Shown here piece by piece: positions 20,194 to 27,706 of a DNA stretch of 64,000 bases. The stretch covers positions 682,001-746,000 of the forward strand of contig OY969774.1 of assembly GCA_963702955.1 (NCBI GenBank), read 5' to 3'. This DNA comes from VRUE01 sp963702955. GTDB lineage: Bacteria; Actinomycetota; Thermoleophilia; Solirubrobacterales; 70-9. The notes beneath the pieces are model-generated. The model was not told the DNA's origin. It ran no database searches and saw only the letters and a list, made by a program, of their open reading frames with translations. A program made the position numbers and the translations under genes. Positions within the stretch are counted from its first letter, which is position 1; every line of letters starts with the position of its first letter.

Positions 20194-20787
20194 TCAGCTC
20201 CTCCTCAGGCCGGCAGCTATCACGGCGAGGAAGCGGGCGGGCTCCTCGCCGTCGTTCTCGAAATGATGGGGAAGGTCGGCGTCGAAGGTGACGCTGTCTC
20301 CGGCGCGCAGATCGTGCCGGGTGCCGTCGACGACCAGGGCCAGCGGGCCGTCGAGGACCACCGCGGTCTCGCGGCTGCCCGGCTCGTGGATCGGCGGGTC
20401 GCCGGGGCCGCCGGTGGTCGCGCCCGCCTTCAGGGTGTGCAGCGAGACGTCGGCGCGCTGGCCGGGCAGCGGCGGGGTCAGCTCCTCGAAGCGGTGGCCG
20501 CCGCGCTCGTAGCGCCGCCGCGAGCCGGCACGGCTGACCGCGACGTGCTCGCCCTCGTCGAGCCGCAGCAGCTGCGAGAGGGTCAGCTCGAGCCCGGCGG
20601 CGATCTTGCGGGCGACGACGATGGTCGGACTCGTCTCCCCGCGCTCGACCTGTGAGAGCATCGGCGCGCTCACCCCGCTGCGCTCGGAGAGATCGCGCAG
20701 GGAGAGGCCCATCGCCTCGCGCAGAGCGTGAACTCGCAGGCCGATCGGAGGCGCATTCTCGGGTGGTGCGAGCAAGGTGGAGGTCAT
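20194..20787 (-). CDS. XRE-family regulator with C-terminal cupin domain
   Basis: The 197-residue protein has an N-terminal helix-turn-helix (about 21-65; LSLRDLSERSGVSAPMLSQVERG) and a C-terminal cupin barrel (about 110-190) with HEPGSRE, TAVVLDGPLALVVDG and FDADLPHHFEND. Regulators of this build usually sense a small metabolite in the cupin pocket. As the first gene before leuC-leuD it probably controls its own operon, and the pocket could read a leucine-pathway acid; this is inference. The ATG at 20787 is preferred to one 18 bp upstream because an extended -10 (TGATAACGT, TAACGT at 20796-20801) lies 8 bp before it. Confidence 0.85.
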   Translation of the reverse strand: MTSTLLAPPENAPPIGLRVHALREAMGLSLRDLSERSGVSAPMLSQVERGETSPTIVVARKIAAGLELTLSQLLRLDEGEHVAVSRAGSRRRYERGGHRFEELTPPLPGQRADVSLHTLKAGATTGGPGDPPIHEPGSRETAVVLDGPLALVVDGTRHDLRAGDSVTFDADLPHHFENDGEEPARFLAVIAAGLRRS

Positions 20788-20843
20788 CGCGCAGTACGTT
20801 ATCACATATGTTTGTAAGCGGCTGCTTGGTATAAATCACGGTG
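20788..20843. promoter_or_regulatory. Divergent promoters and candidate operator between XRE gene and ClC gene
   Basis: Towards ClC there is an extended -10, TGGTATAAA (20827-20835), 5-8 bp before the GTG starts. Towards the regulator there is an extended -10, TGATAACGT, ending at 20796. Between them lies the 8-bp palindrome ACATATGT (20804-20811), a candidate operator for the XRE-cupin regulator that could affect both directions. This stretch is AT-rich compared with its surroundings. The operator role is inferred from position only. Confidence 0.4.
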
Positions 20844-22661
20844 GTGCCAGAGACGCGCAGACACGCCTTCCGGCTCCCCACCACGGAGTCGGGGTGGTTC
20901 GGCGCTTGGCTGGCCGGACCGAGCGGCCTGCTCGCGCTGGCGCTTGCGGTCGGGGTCGGCGCCGGTCTCGGCGCGATCGCCTTCCGCTACCTGATCGAGG
21001 GCTTCACCTACCTCTCGACCGGCCACGCCTCCTACGGCGTCAACGGCCGCGTGCCGAACCCGCTCCTCCCCGGCCTCGGCGTCTGGTTCCTGGTCCTGGT
21101 GCCGATCGCCGGCGGCCTCCTCTACGGCCCGCTGGTCGAGCGCTTCGCCCGCGAGGCGCGCGGGCACGGCGTGCCCGAGGTGATGCTGGCGGTCGCCCAG
21201 CGCGGCGGCCGGATCAGGCCGGTGGTCGCGCTGGTCAAGTCGCTCGCCTCGGCGCTCTGCATCGGCACCGGCGGCTCGGTCGGGCGCGAGGGCCCGATCG
21301 TGCAGATCGGCTCCGCCCTCGGCTCGACCCTCGGCCAAATCGCCCGCCTGCCGGAGTCGCGGATGCGCCTGCTGGTCGCCTGCGGCGCCGCCGGCGGCAT
21401 CTCGGCCACCTTCAACGCGCCGATCGCCGGCGTCTTCTTCGCGCTCGAGGTGATCCTGCGCGACTTCGAGACCCGCTCCTTCAGCGCCGTCGTTATCGCC
21501 TCGGTGACCGCCGACGTGATCGGCCGCGCCGCCTTCGGCTCCGAAGCCTTCCTCAAGCTGCCCCAGCTCGGGGTCGGCCCGGTCAACGGCTACCCGCTCT
21601 ATCTGCTGCTGGGCCTGCTGGCGGCGGCGGTCGGCGTCGCCTTCATCAAGGTCCTCTACGGGATGGAGGACCGGGCCGACCGGATCTGGCGCCTTTCAGA
21701 GGCCTGGCGGCCGGCCGCGGGCGGGCTTCTGCTCGGCCTACTGCTGCTGGCGGTCCCGCAGATGTACGGGGTCGGCTACGAGGTCCTGGAAGCGGCGATC
21801 GCCGGCAAGTACGCGCTGCTGTTCCTGCTCGCCCTGCTCGCTTCGAAGGTGCTGGCGACCAGCTTGACGCTCTCGATCGGCGGCTCCGGCGGCGTCTTCG
21901 CCCCCTCGCTGTTCATGGGGGCGATGCTCGGCACCGCCTTCGGCCTCGCCGCGCACGGGCTGCTCCCCGGCATCGCCGGCCCTGCCGGGGCCTACGGCCT
22001 GATCGGCATGGGCGCTGTCTTCGCCGCCGCCGCGCGGGCGCCGATGACGGCGATTCTGATCATCTTCGAGCTGACCGGCGACTACCGGATCATGCTGCCG
22101 CTGATGCTCGCCGTGGTGATCGCCACGGCGATCGCGAGCCGGCTCTCGCCGGACTCGATCTACACCCTGAAGCTGGCGCGGCGCGGAATCGACCTGCTGC
22201 GCCGCCGCCCGGCCAGCCCGATGGAAGCGATCACGGTCGGCGAGGCGATGCGGCCGACGCCGGAGCCGATCCGGGCCGGCTCCCCGCTGCGCGAGGTCGT
22301 CGAGCGCTTCAGCGCCGGTGGCGAGGCGGCGCTGCCGGTGGTCGACGCCGAGGGGCGCTTCGTCGGCGTGCTGCCGGAGGACGAGCTCGAGCAGGCGATC
22401 GGCGAAGAGATGGAGCCCGCCGCCGAGTCGCTGGTCCGCCAGCTTCCGACCCTCGGCACGCGGGAATCGCTGGCCGAAGCGACCGGGATCCTGGTCCGCT
22501 CCGACAGCGCCGGGCTGGCGGTGCTCGACGAGGCCGGCGAGCAGGTCGTCGGCTGGCTCTCCCATCGCGACATCCTCAGAATCTACGATCAGCGGATGAA
22601 GAGCGAACAGACCGGCCCTGGCCACCCCGCAGCCGCCGGCCCGAGTGGAGCGCCGGCTTGA
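20841..22661 (+). CDS. ClC-family chloride channel/antiporter with CBS pair
   Basis: The 606-residue membrane protein has the ClC selectivity motifs: GTGGSVGREGP (142-152, with the gating glutamate Glu150), a GVFAP block in GGSGGVFAPSLFMGAMLG, and about ten hydrophobic segments. Two CBS domains (about 465-590; ITVGEAMRP, LPVVDAEGRFVGVL, LAVLDEAGEQVVGWLSHRDIL) form the cytoplasmic tail and usually bind adenine nucleotides. Whether it is a channel or a proton-coupled exchanger cannot be decided, though the gating Glu is present. GTG at 20841 or 20844 is the start. The stop overlaps a TTG that opens a broken small gene. Confidence 0.93.
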   Translation: MVPETRRHAFRLPTTESGWFGAWLAGPSGLLALALAVGVGAGLGAIAFRYLIEGFTYLSTGHASYGVNGRVPNPLLPGLGVWFLVLVPIAGGLLYGPLVERFAREARGHGVPEVMLAVAQRGGRIRPVVALVKSLASALCIGTGGSVGREGPIVQIGSALGSTLGQIARLPESRMRLLVACGAAGGISATFNAPIAGVFFALEVILRDFETRSFSAVVIASVTADVIGRAAFGSEAFLKLPQLGVGPVNGYPLYLLLGLLAAAVGVAFIKVLYGMEDRADRIWRLSEAWRPAAGGLLLGLLLLAVPQMYGVGYEVLEAAIAGKYALLFLLALLASKVLATSLTLSIGGSGGVFAPSLFMGAMLGTAFGLAAHGLLPGIAGPAGAYGLIGMGAVFAAAARAPMTAILIIFELTGDYRIMLPLMLAVVIATAIASRLSPDSIYTLKLARRGIDLLRRRPASPMEAITVGEAMRPTPEPIRAGSPLREVVERFSAGGEAALPVVDAEGRFVGVLPEDELEQAIGEEMEPAAESLVRQLPTLGTRESLAEATGILVRSDSAGLAVLDEAGEQVVGWLSHRDILRIYDQRMKSEQTGPGHPAAAGPSGAPA

Positions 22662-22964
22662 CCGAGCAGCCGCTGGGAGCGCTGGCGACGGTCCTCCGCG
22701 GCAGCGCCGTGCCCTACGGCTACACGCTCACGGTCCTCGCCAGCCACAGCATCCTCGTCCACACGCACGGCAGGCCGACGACCGTCAACGTCCTCCTGTT
22801 CGTGGTCGGAGCGATCGCCCCTTCGCCTTCCTCGCCCTGCTTTCGGGCCGAGCTTTGCCTCCCGCGCGCTGCTCGGCGCCTTCGCGGCCACCTCGCTGTA
22901 CCTGACGATCGTCAGCCTCGAGATCGGCGTCGCCCACCGCTTCGGCGGCGAGGAGACCGGCTGA
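22658..22964 (+). pseudogene. Small membrane protein gene with two frameshifts
   Basis: From TTG 22658 (TTGA overlap with ClC stop) the frame reads a plausible membrane protein, including ILVHTHGRPTTVNVLLFVVG, up to about 22819. A shift there gives FAFLALLSGR. A second shift near 22848 gives FASRALLGAFAATSLYLTIV and EIGVAHRFGGEETG with a stop at 22962-22964. Two single-base losses (after GCGATCGCC and at GGGCCG) restore one frame of about 102 residues. I do not recognise the family. It is either a decayed gene or two sequencing errors in C/G runs. leuA ends 2 bp downstream on the other strand. Confidence 0.55.
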
Positions 22965-22965
22965 C

Positions 22966-24552
22966 CTACGGTCCCGGCGTCCGCTCTACCGCGGCCTCGG
23001 CGGTCGCCGCCTCGGCCTCGCGGATCGCGGCGCCCTCGAGGGCGTTGGAGAGCGCTCGCACGTAGGCCCGCGCCGAGGCCTCGAGGATGTCGGTGGCGAC
23101 CCCCTGGCCGGTGGCGAGGCGACCGGCGACCCGCAGCATCACGCTGACCTCGCCGAGCGCGTCCTCGCCCCCGGTCACCGCCTCGACCGTGTACTGGCGC
23201 AGCTCGCACTCGGTGCCGGCGGCCTTCTGGATCGCGTGGAAAATCGCGTCGACCGGGCCGTCGCCGCCGGACTCGCCGACCGACTCCTCGCCGGAGGGCA
23301 TCTTCACCGCGACCCGTGCCAGCGGCTCGCGCCGCGAGCCGGCCTCGACCTCGAACCAGGCCAGCTCGTGGGCGTCGGCGCGCTCGCGCATCTCGTCGGA
23401 GACGATCGCCTCCAGGTCCAGCGCGGTGACGTGCTTCTTGCGGTCGGCGACCTCCTTGAAGCGCTTGAAGGCGGCGTTGAGGGCGTTGCCCTCGATCTTG
23501 AAGCCGAGCTGCTCCAGGGCGTCGCGCAGGGCGTGGCGGCCGGAGTGCTTGCCGAGCACGATCGAGTTCGACTCGAGCCCGACTTCGGTCGCGTCCATGA
23601 TCTCGTAGGTGGTGCGCTCCTTCAGCACGCCGTCCTGGTGGATGCCGGACTCGTGCGCGAAGGCGTTGCGGCCGACGATCGCCTTGTTCGGCTGGACCGG
23701 GTAGCCGGTCAGCCGCGAGACCATGCGGCTGGTGCGGGCCAGCTCGCGGCTGTTGAGGCCGGTCGTCAGCCCGTGCACGTCCTCCCTCGTCTTGACCAGC
23801 ATCACGATCTCCTCCAGCGAGCAGTTGCCGGCGCGCTCGCCGATCCCGTTGACGGCGCACTCGACCTGGCGAGCGCCGGCCAGCACGCCGGCGTAGGAGT
23901 TGGCGACGGCCAGCCCGAGGTCGTCGTGGCAGTGAACCGAGGTCTCGACCTCGCGCAGCCCGGGGACCAGCTCGTAGAGGCGGCGGAAGTACTCGGCGTA
24001 CTCCCCCGGCGTCGTGTAACCGACGGTGTCGGGGATGTTGACCACGGTGGCGCCCTCCTCGACCGCGATCGCGCAGACCTCGGCGGTGAACTCGAGGTCG
24101 GCGCGGGTCGCGTCCATCGGCGAGAACTCGACGTCCTCGCAGTAGGAGCGGGCCAGCGCGACGGCCGCCCGGGCCTGTCCCTTGACGTCCTCGCGGTCGG
24201 TCTGCAGCTGGTGCTCGATGTGGATGTCGGAGGTCGAGATGAAGGTGTGGATGCGGGGCCGCGCCGCGTCCTTTATCGCCCCCCAGGCGGCGTCGATGTC
24301 GGCCTTGTGGGTGCGGGCCAGGCCGCAGATCGTCGGGCCCTCGACCTGGCGCGAGATCGCCGTCACCGCCTCGAAGTCGCCGGGCGAGGTGATCGGGAAG
24401 CCGGCCTCGATCGTGTCGACGCCGAGCCGCGCCAGCTGCTGCGCGATCTCGACCTTCTCGGCGGTGTTGAGCGAGATGCCGGGCGACTGCTCGCCGTCTC
24501 GCAGGGTCGTGTCGAAGATGTGGACGCGGTTGGCGTCGGAACCGGTGCTCAT
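22966..24552 (-). CDS. leuA: 2-isopropylmalate synthase
   Basis: LeuA condenses 2-ketoisovalerate with acetyl-CoA, the first committed step of leucine synthesis. The 528-residue protein has FDTTLRDGEQSPGISL, the GIGERAGNCSLEEIVM block, the metal-binding HCHDDLGLAVANS, and a C-terminal leucine-binding regulatory domain ending near residue 500. The ATG at 24552 is supported by a strong Shine-Dalgarno AAGGAGGT (24560-24567) 7 bp upstream. It is the clearest Shine-Dalgarno in the window, where most transcription units look leaderless. It is convergent with the ClC unit and divergent from the MFS gene. Confidence 0.96.
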   Translation of the reverse strand: MSTGSDANRVHIFDTTLRDGEQSPGISLNTAEKVEIAQQLARLGVDTIEAGFPITSPGDFEAVTAISRQVEGPTICGLARTHKADIDAAWGAIKDAARPRIHTFISTSDIHIEHQLQTDREDVKGQARAAVALARSYCEDVEFSPMDATRADLEFTAEVCAIAVEEGATVVNIPDTVGYTTPGEYAEYFRRLYELVPGLREVETSVHCHDDLGLAVANSYAGVLAGARQVECAVNGIGERAGNCSLEEIVMLVKTREDVHGLTTGLNSRELARTSRMVSRLTGYPVQPNKAIVGRNAFAHESGIHQDGVLKERTTYEIMDATEVGLESNSIVLGKHSGRHALRDALEQLGFKIEGNALNAAFKRFKEVADRKKHVTALDLEAIVSDEMRERADAHELAWFEVEAGSRREPLARVAVKMPSGEESVGESGGDGPVDAIFHAIQKAAGTECELRQYTVEAVTGGEDALGEVSVMLRVAGRLATGQGVATDILEASARAYVRALSNALEGAAIREAEAATAEAAVERTPGP

Positions 24553-24719
24553 GGGACCTACCTCCTTCTCCAGCTGAATCGAATGACCTTGTCTCTCGCG
24601 GCTATCGCGCCGCCCAGCGCTATTCCCCCCGAAGGGGGAGGAGAAGGAGAAGCGCCAGGCTGTCGAGCCGGTGGTCCATTCGCTTTCGCAGCTTAGCGTA
24701 GGCTGCCGCAATCGCAAGC
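24553..24719. other. leuA / MFS intergenic region with a UUCG hairpin
   Basis: The 167-bp region holds the leuA Shine-Dalgarno (24560-24567) and a short hairpin (24625-24638) of five C-G pairs, which on the leuA strand has a UUCG loop. No U-tract follows. I looked for a leucine-rich leader peptide that would indicate attenuation and saw none. No clear -35/-10 pair is seen for either gene. Confidence 0.35.
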
Positions 24720-24752
24720 CTGGACCGGAAAACCGTCCTGGCGCTGCTCGCG

Positions 24753-26105
24753 ATGAGCATGAGCGTCCTGGTGATCGCCAACGACTTCTCGGCGATCAAC
24801 GTCGCGATCCCGACGATGGAGAAGGACTTCGATACGAACGTCAACACGATCCAGTGGGTGGTCAACGCCTACGCGCTGACTTTCGGCGTGATGATCGTCA
24901 CCGGCGGCCGCTTGGCCGACATGTTCGGCCGCCGCCGCGCCTTCTTCCTCGGCACCGCGATCTTCGCCTCGATGTCGGCGCTGGGCGGCGCCGCGCAGAC
25001 CGAGACCTGGCTGATCGCCACCCGCGTCGTGATGGGGATCGGCGGGGCGCTGATGTGGCCGGCGATCCTCGGCATGACCTTCGAGCTGCTGCCGTCGGAC
25101 AAGGCCGGGCTGGCCGGCGGGATCATCCTCGGCTCCGCCGGGGTCGGCAACGCGATCGGGCCGCTGATGGGCGGCGTCCTCACCGACCTGGCGAGCTGGC
25201 GCTGGATCTTCTTCCTCAACGTGCCGATCGCCGCCTTCGCCGTGCTCGTCACCTACTACCTGGTGAAAGTGAAGGAGCCCGAGGCCGAGCGGCAGCGGAT
25301 CGACTACCCCGGGATCGCGACGCTCTCGATCGGCCTGGTCTCGCTGCTGGTCGCGCTCGACCAGGTCGACGACTGGGGCTGGAGCGACCCGCGGGTGATC
25401 GCGATGCTGGTGCTGGCGGCGGTGCTGATCGCCGCCTTCGTCCCGATCGAGCGGCGCGCCGGGCTGAGCGCGCTGGTCCCGCGAGCGATGATGCGCAACG
25501 AGAGCTTCCGCGCCTCCTGCGTAGCGGTGACGCTGATGTCGGCGACCTTCTTCGCGTCGCTGCTCTACCTGCCCCAGTTCATGCAGAAGCACCTCGGCTA
25601 CTCGCCGCTCGAAGCCGGGGTCGGCGTCCTCCCCTTCCTGGCGACGTTCGCCGTCGTCTCCTTCGTCGCCGGGCCGCTCTACAACCGGCTCGGCGCGAAG
25701 CCGCTGGCGGCCCTCGGCGCCGCCTGCATCACGATCGCCCCGTTCCTCTTCTCGCAGGTCGGCGAAGGCTCCGCCTACGCCGCGCTGGTCCCGGGGATGT
25801 TCGTGCTCGGGATCGGGATCGGCGCCTTCTACCCGACCGCGACCACGGCCGGGGTCACCTCGGTCAACGAATCGCAGAGCAGCCTCGCGGGCGGCATCCT
25901 CTACATGTGCCAGATCGCCGGCGGCGCGATCGGTCTCGGCCTGACGACCACGGTCTTCTCCTCCCAGGAAACCTTCGTCAACGGCATCCAGGCCGGCTTC
26001 AGACTCGACGCCGGCCTCTCCCTGGTCGGCTTCCTGATCGCGCTGTTCTTCGTCGGCGGACGGCTGCTCGGGCGCGTCAGCGACGATGCCGCTGGTACTG
26101 CCTGA
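24753..26105 (+). CDS. MFS drug/proton antiporter, DHA2 (EmrB/QacA) type
   Basis: The 450-residue (or 461-residue) protein has about 14 hydrophobic segments. Family marks are GGRLADMFGRRRAFFLG (motif A), the RVVMGIGGALMWPAIL segment and GPLMGGVLTDLASWRWIFFLNVP (motif C region). It probably exports hydrophobic compounds using the proton gradient. The first in-frame ATG (24753) would cut off part of the first membrane helix. The frame is open and natural-looking from a CTG at 24720 (LDRKTVLALLAMSMSVLV), so a CTG start is possible. The 3' end overlaps the convergent RTX gene by 29 bp. Confidence 0.88.
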   Translation: MSMSVLVIANDFSAINVAIPTMEKDFDTNVNTIQWVVNAYALTFGVMIVTGGRLADMFGRRRAFFLGTAIFASMSALGGAAQTETWLIATRVVMGIGGALMWPAILGMTFELLPSDKAGLAGGIILGSAGVGNAIGPLMGGVLTDLASWRWIFFLNVPIAAFAVLVTYYLVKVKEPEAERQRIDYPGIATLSIGLVSLLVALDQVDDWGWSDPRVIAMLVLAAVLIAAFVPIERRAGLSALVPRAMMRNESFRASCVAVTLMSATFFASLLYLPQFMQKHLGYSPLEAGVGVLPFLATFAVVSFVAGPLYNRLGAKPLAALGAACITIAPFLFSQVGEGSAYAALVPGMFVLGIGIGAFYPTATTAGVTSVNESQSSLAGGILYMCQIAGGAIGLGLTTTVFSSQETFVNGIQAGFRLDAGLSLVGFLIALFFVGGRLLGRVSDDAAGTA

Positions 26106-26652
26106 CGTCGTTTTCGCCTGAACCGGCCCGGAGGACGTCTTCTCCCGGCCCCCCGTGCAGCACGTCGTTGCCCGGGCCGCCGATCAGCACGTCGTCGCCG
26201 CTGCCGCCGTAGAGCACGTCGTCGCCGCGCCCGCCGACCAGCCGGTCTTCGCCGGCGCCGCCCAGCAGCTTGTCCGGGCCGGAGCCGCCGATCAGCGTGT
26301 CGTTCCCGGCGCCCCCCCGCATCGTCACCGGGATCGCGATCGCATCGGCGACAGTGACGCTGTCCTCCCCCCCGCCGGCGTTGACTTCGAAGCCGGCGAT
26401 CGCCGGCGCGGCGCAGATCAGCTCGTTCGGATTGCCGGGAGGGTTGGCGCAGACGTCGCCGCCCACTTCGAGCGGAACCGCCGAGTCGATCACGTAGTCA
26501 CGCCCGTCGGGCGTCAGCCAGATGTGGATCGTGTTCGGTTCTTCGCCACCGGCCAGCAGCACGGTGTAGGTCAACGGCTGGACGCCGCCGAGCGCCGGCG
26601 CCGGCACCTGCGCCGCCAGGATCGCCAGCGTGGTCAGGATCAGCTTCTTCAC
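26077..26652 (-). CDS. Secreted RTX-type calcium-binding repeat protein
   Basis: The 191-residue protein begins with a signal peptide (MKKLILTTLAILAAQVPAPALG). A domain of about 90 residues with two Cys in CANPPGNPNELIC follows. Then come at least six glycine/aspartate nonapeptide repeats of the GGxGxDxLx type (about 112-170; GGAGNDTLI, GGRGDDVLY, GGPGNDVLH), which form calcium-binding beta-rolls. The repeats are few, so it is unlikely to be a toxin; a small extracellular binding or structural role is possible. It overlaps the oxidoreductase gene upstream by 4 bp and so belongs to the serC-serA operon by position. It overlaps the MFS gene end. Confidence 0.8.
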   Translation of the reverse strand: MKKLILTTLAILAAQVPAPALGGVQPLTYTVLLAGGEEPNTIHIWLTPDGRDYVIDSAVPLEVGGDVCANPPGNPNELICAAPAIAGFEVNAGGGEDSVTVADAIAIPVTMRGGAGNDTLIGGSGPDKLLGGAGEDRLVGGRGDDVLYGGSGDDVLIGGPGNDVLHGGPGEDVLRAGSGENDVRQYQRHRR

Positions 26653-27689
26653 TTAAAGGGCAACAACACGACCTTGCCGACGTTGCGGCGCTCGGCGATG
26701 AATTCATGCGCCTCGCCCGCCCGCTCGAAGGGGAACGACTCCGCTACGACCGGCTCCAAACGACCCGCGTCGAGGTCGGCCATCAGCGGCTCGGTCAGCC
26801 GGTCGAGGCTGCCCTCGCGGTCCCACCAGTGCAGCATGTTGAGCCCGAAGACGCCTTTGTTCTCGCTCATCGCGTTGAGGCTCTTCCACCAGGGGTAGGT
26901 CGCCAGCGGCATCTTCGCCAGGCTGCCGAGGGTGGCGCGCAGGTCGCGCCGGCCGCCGCTGGTCGCCTCCGAGAGCCCGAACATCACCAGCCGCCCACCC
27001 TGGCGCAGCAGTCGGTAGTCCTTGCGGAACGAGGTCGGACCGAGCGCGTCGATAACCAGGTCGACGCCCTCGCCGCCGGTGATCCGCATCGTCTCCGCCT
27101 CGAAGTCGAGCGAGCGGTAGTCGATCGGGTCGGTCACGCCCTGGGCGCGGATCGCCTCGTGCTTGGAGGGCGAGGCGGTGCCGAGGATCTGGGCGGCGCC
27201 GGCGTTGCGGGCGATCTGGGTCGCCGCGATCCCGACCCCGCCGGCGGCGGCGTGGATCAGAACCCGGTTGCCCTCGCGCAGGCTGCCCATCACGATCAGC
27301 GCCGCGTAGGCGGTGCCGTAGTTGACCGGGAAGGCAGCCCCCTGCTCGAAGTTGAGCCGCTCGGACAGCGGCAGCGCCTGCGCCTCGGGAACGACGACGA
27401 GCTCGGCCTGGCCGCCGAAGCGGGTGCCGGCGACGACGCGGTCGCCGACCGCGTGGGACTCGACCCCCTCGCCGACCGACTCGACCGTGCCGGCCACCTC
27501 GTAGCCGAGCACGCAGGGCGGCTTCGGCGCGTCCGGATAGAGGCCGAGCCGGGCCATCGTGTCGGCGAAGTTGACCCCCGCGGCCTTGACCGCGATCCGG
27601 ATCTCGCCGGCGCCGACCGGCGGCTCGGGACGCTCCTGCACCTTGAGGACCTCGTACCCGCCCGTACCCGTCTGCACCACCGCTTTCAC
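26649..27689 (-). CDS. Zinc-independent MDR-family NAD(P)H:quinone oxidoreductase
   Basis: The 346-residue protein is a medium-chain dehydrogenase/reductase. It has the N-terminal GroES-like fold (VKAAGVNFADTMARLGLYP, VLGYEVAGTVESVGEGV) and the NADP-binding Rossmann stretch VLIHAAAGGVGIAATQIAR. The zinc ligands of alcohol dehydrogenases are not seen, as in quinone oxidoreductases and the VAT-1 group. The substrate is unknown. It lies 17 bp after serA on the same strand and overlaps the RTX gene by 4 bp. Confidence 0.87.
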   Translation of the reverse strand: MKAVVQTGTGGYEVLKVQERPEPPVGAGEIRIAVKAAGVNFADTMARLGLYPDAPKPPCVLGYEVAGTVESVGEGVESHAVGDRVVAGTRFGGQAELVVVPEAQALPLSERLNFEQGAAFPVNYGTAYAALIVMGSLREGNRVLIHAAAGGVGIAATQIARNAGAAQILGTASPSKHEAIRAQGVTDPIDYRSLDFEAETMRITGGEGVDLVIDALGPTSFRKDYRLLRQGGRLVMFGLSEATSGGRRDLRATLGSLAKMPLATYPWWKSLNAMSENKGVFGLNMLHWWDREGSLDRLTEPLMADLDAGRLEPVVAESFPFERAGEAHEFIAERRNVGKVVLLPFK

Positions 27690-27706
27690 GAGATGGAGCC
27701 TATCCG

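Noticed and set aside
22589..23860. 423-residue Arg-rich minus-strand frame over leuA
   Set aside because: It is an out-of-frame shadow of leuA; LeuA motifs are in the other minus frame.
24553..24719. Leucine attenuator or leader peptide before leuA
   Set aside because: No short frame rich in Leu codons and no terminator/antiterminator pair; only a short UUCG hairpin is present.
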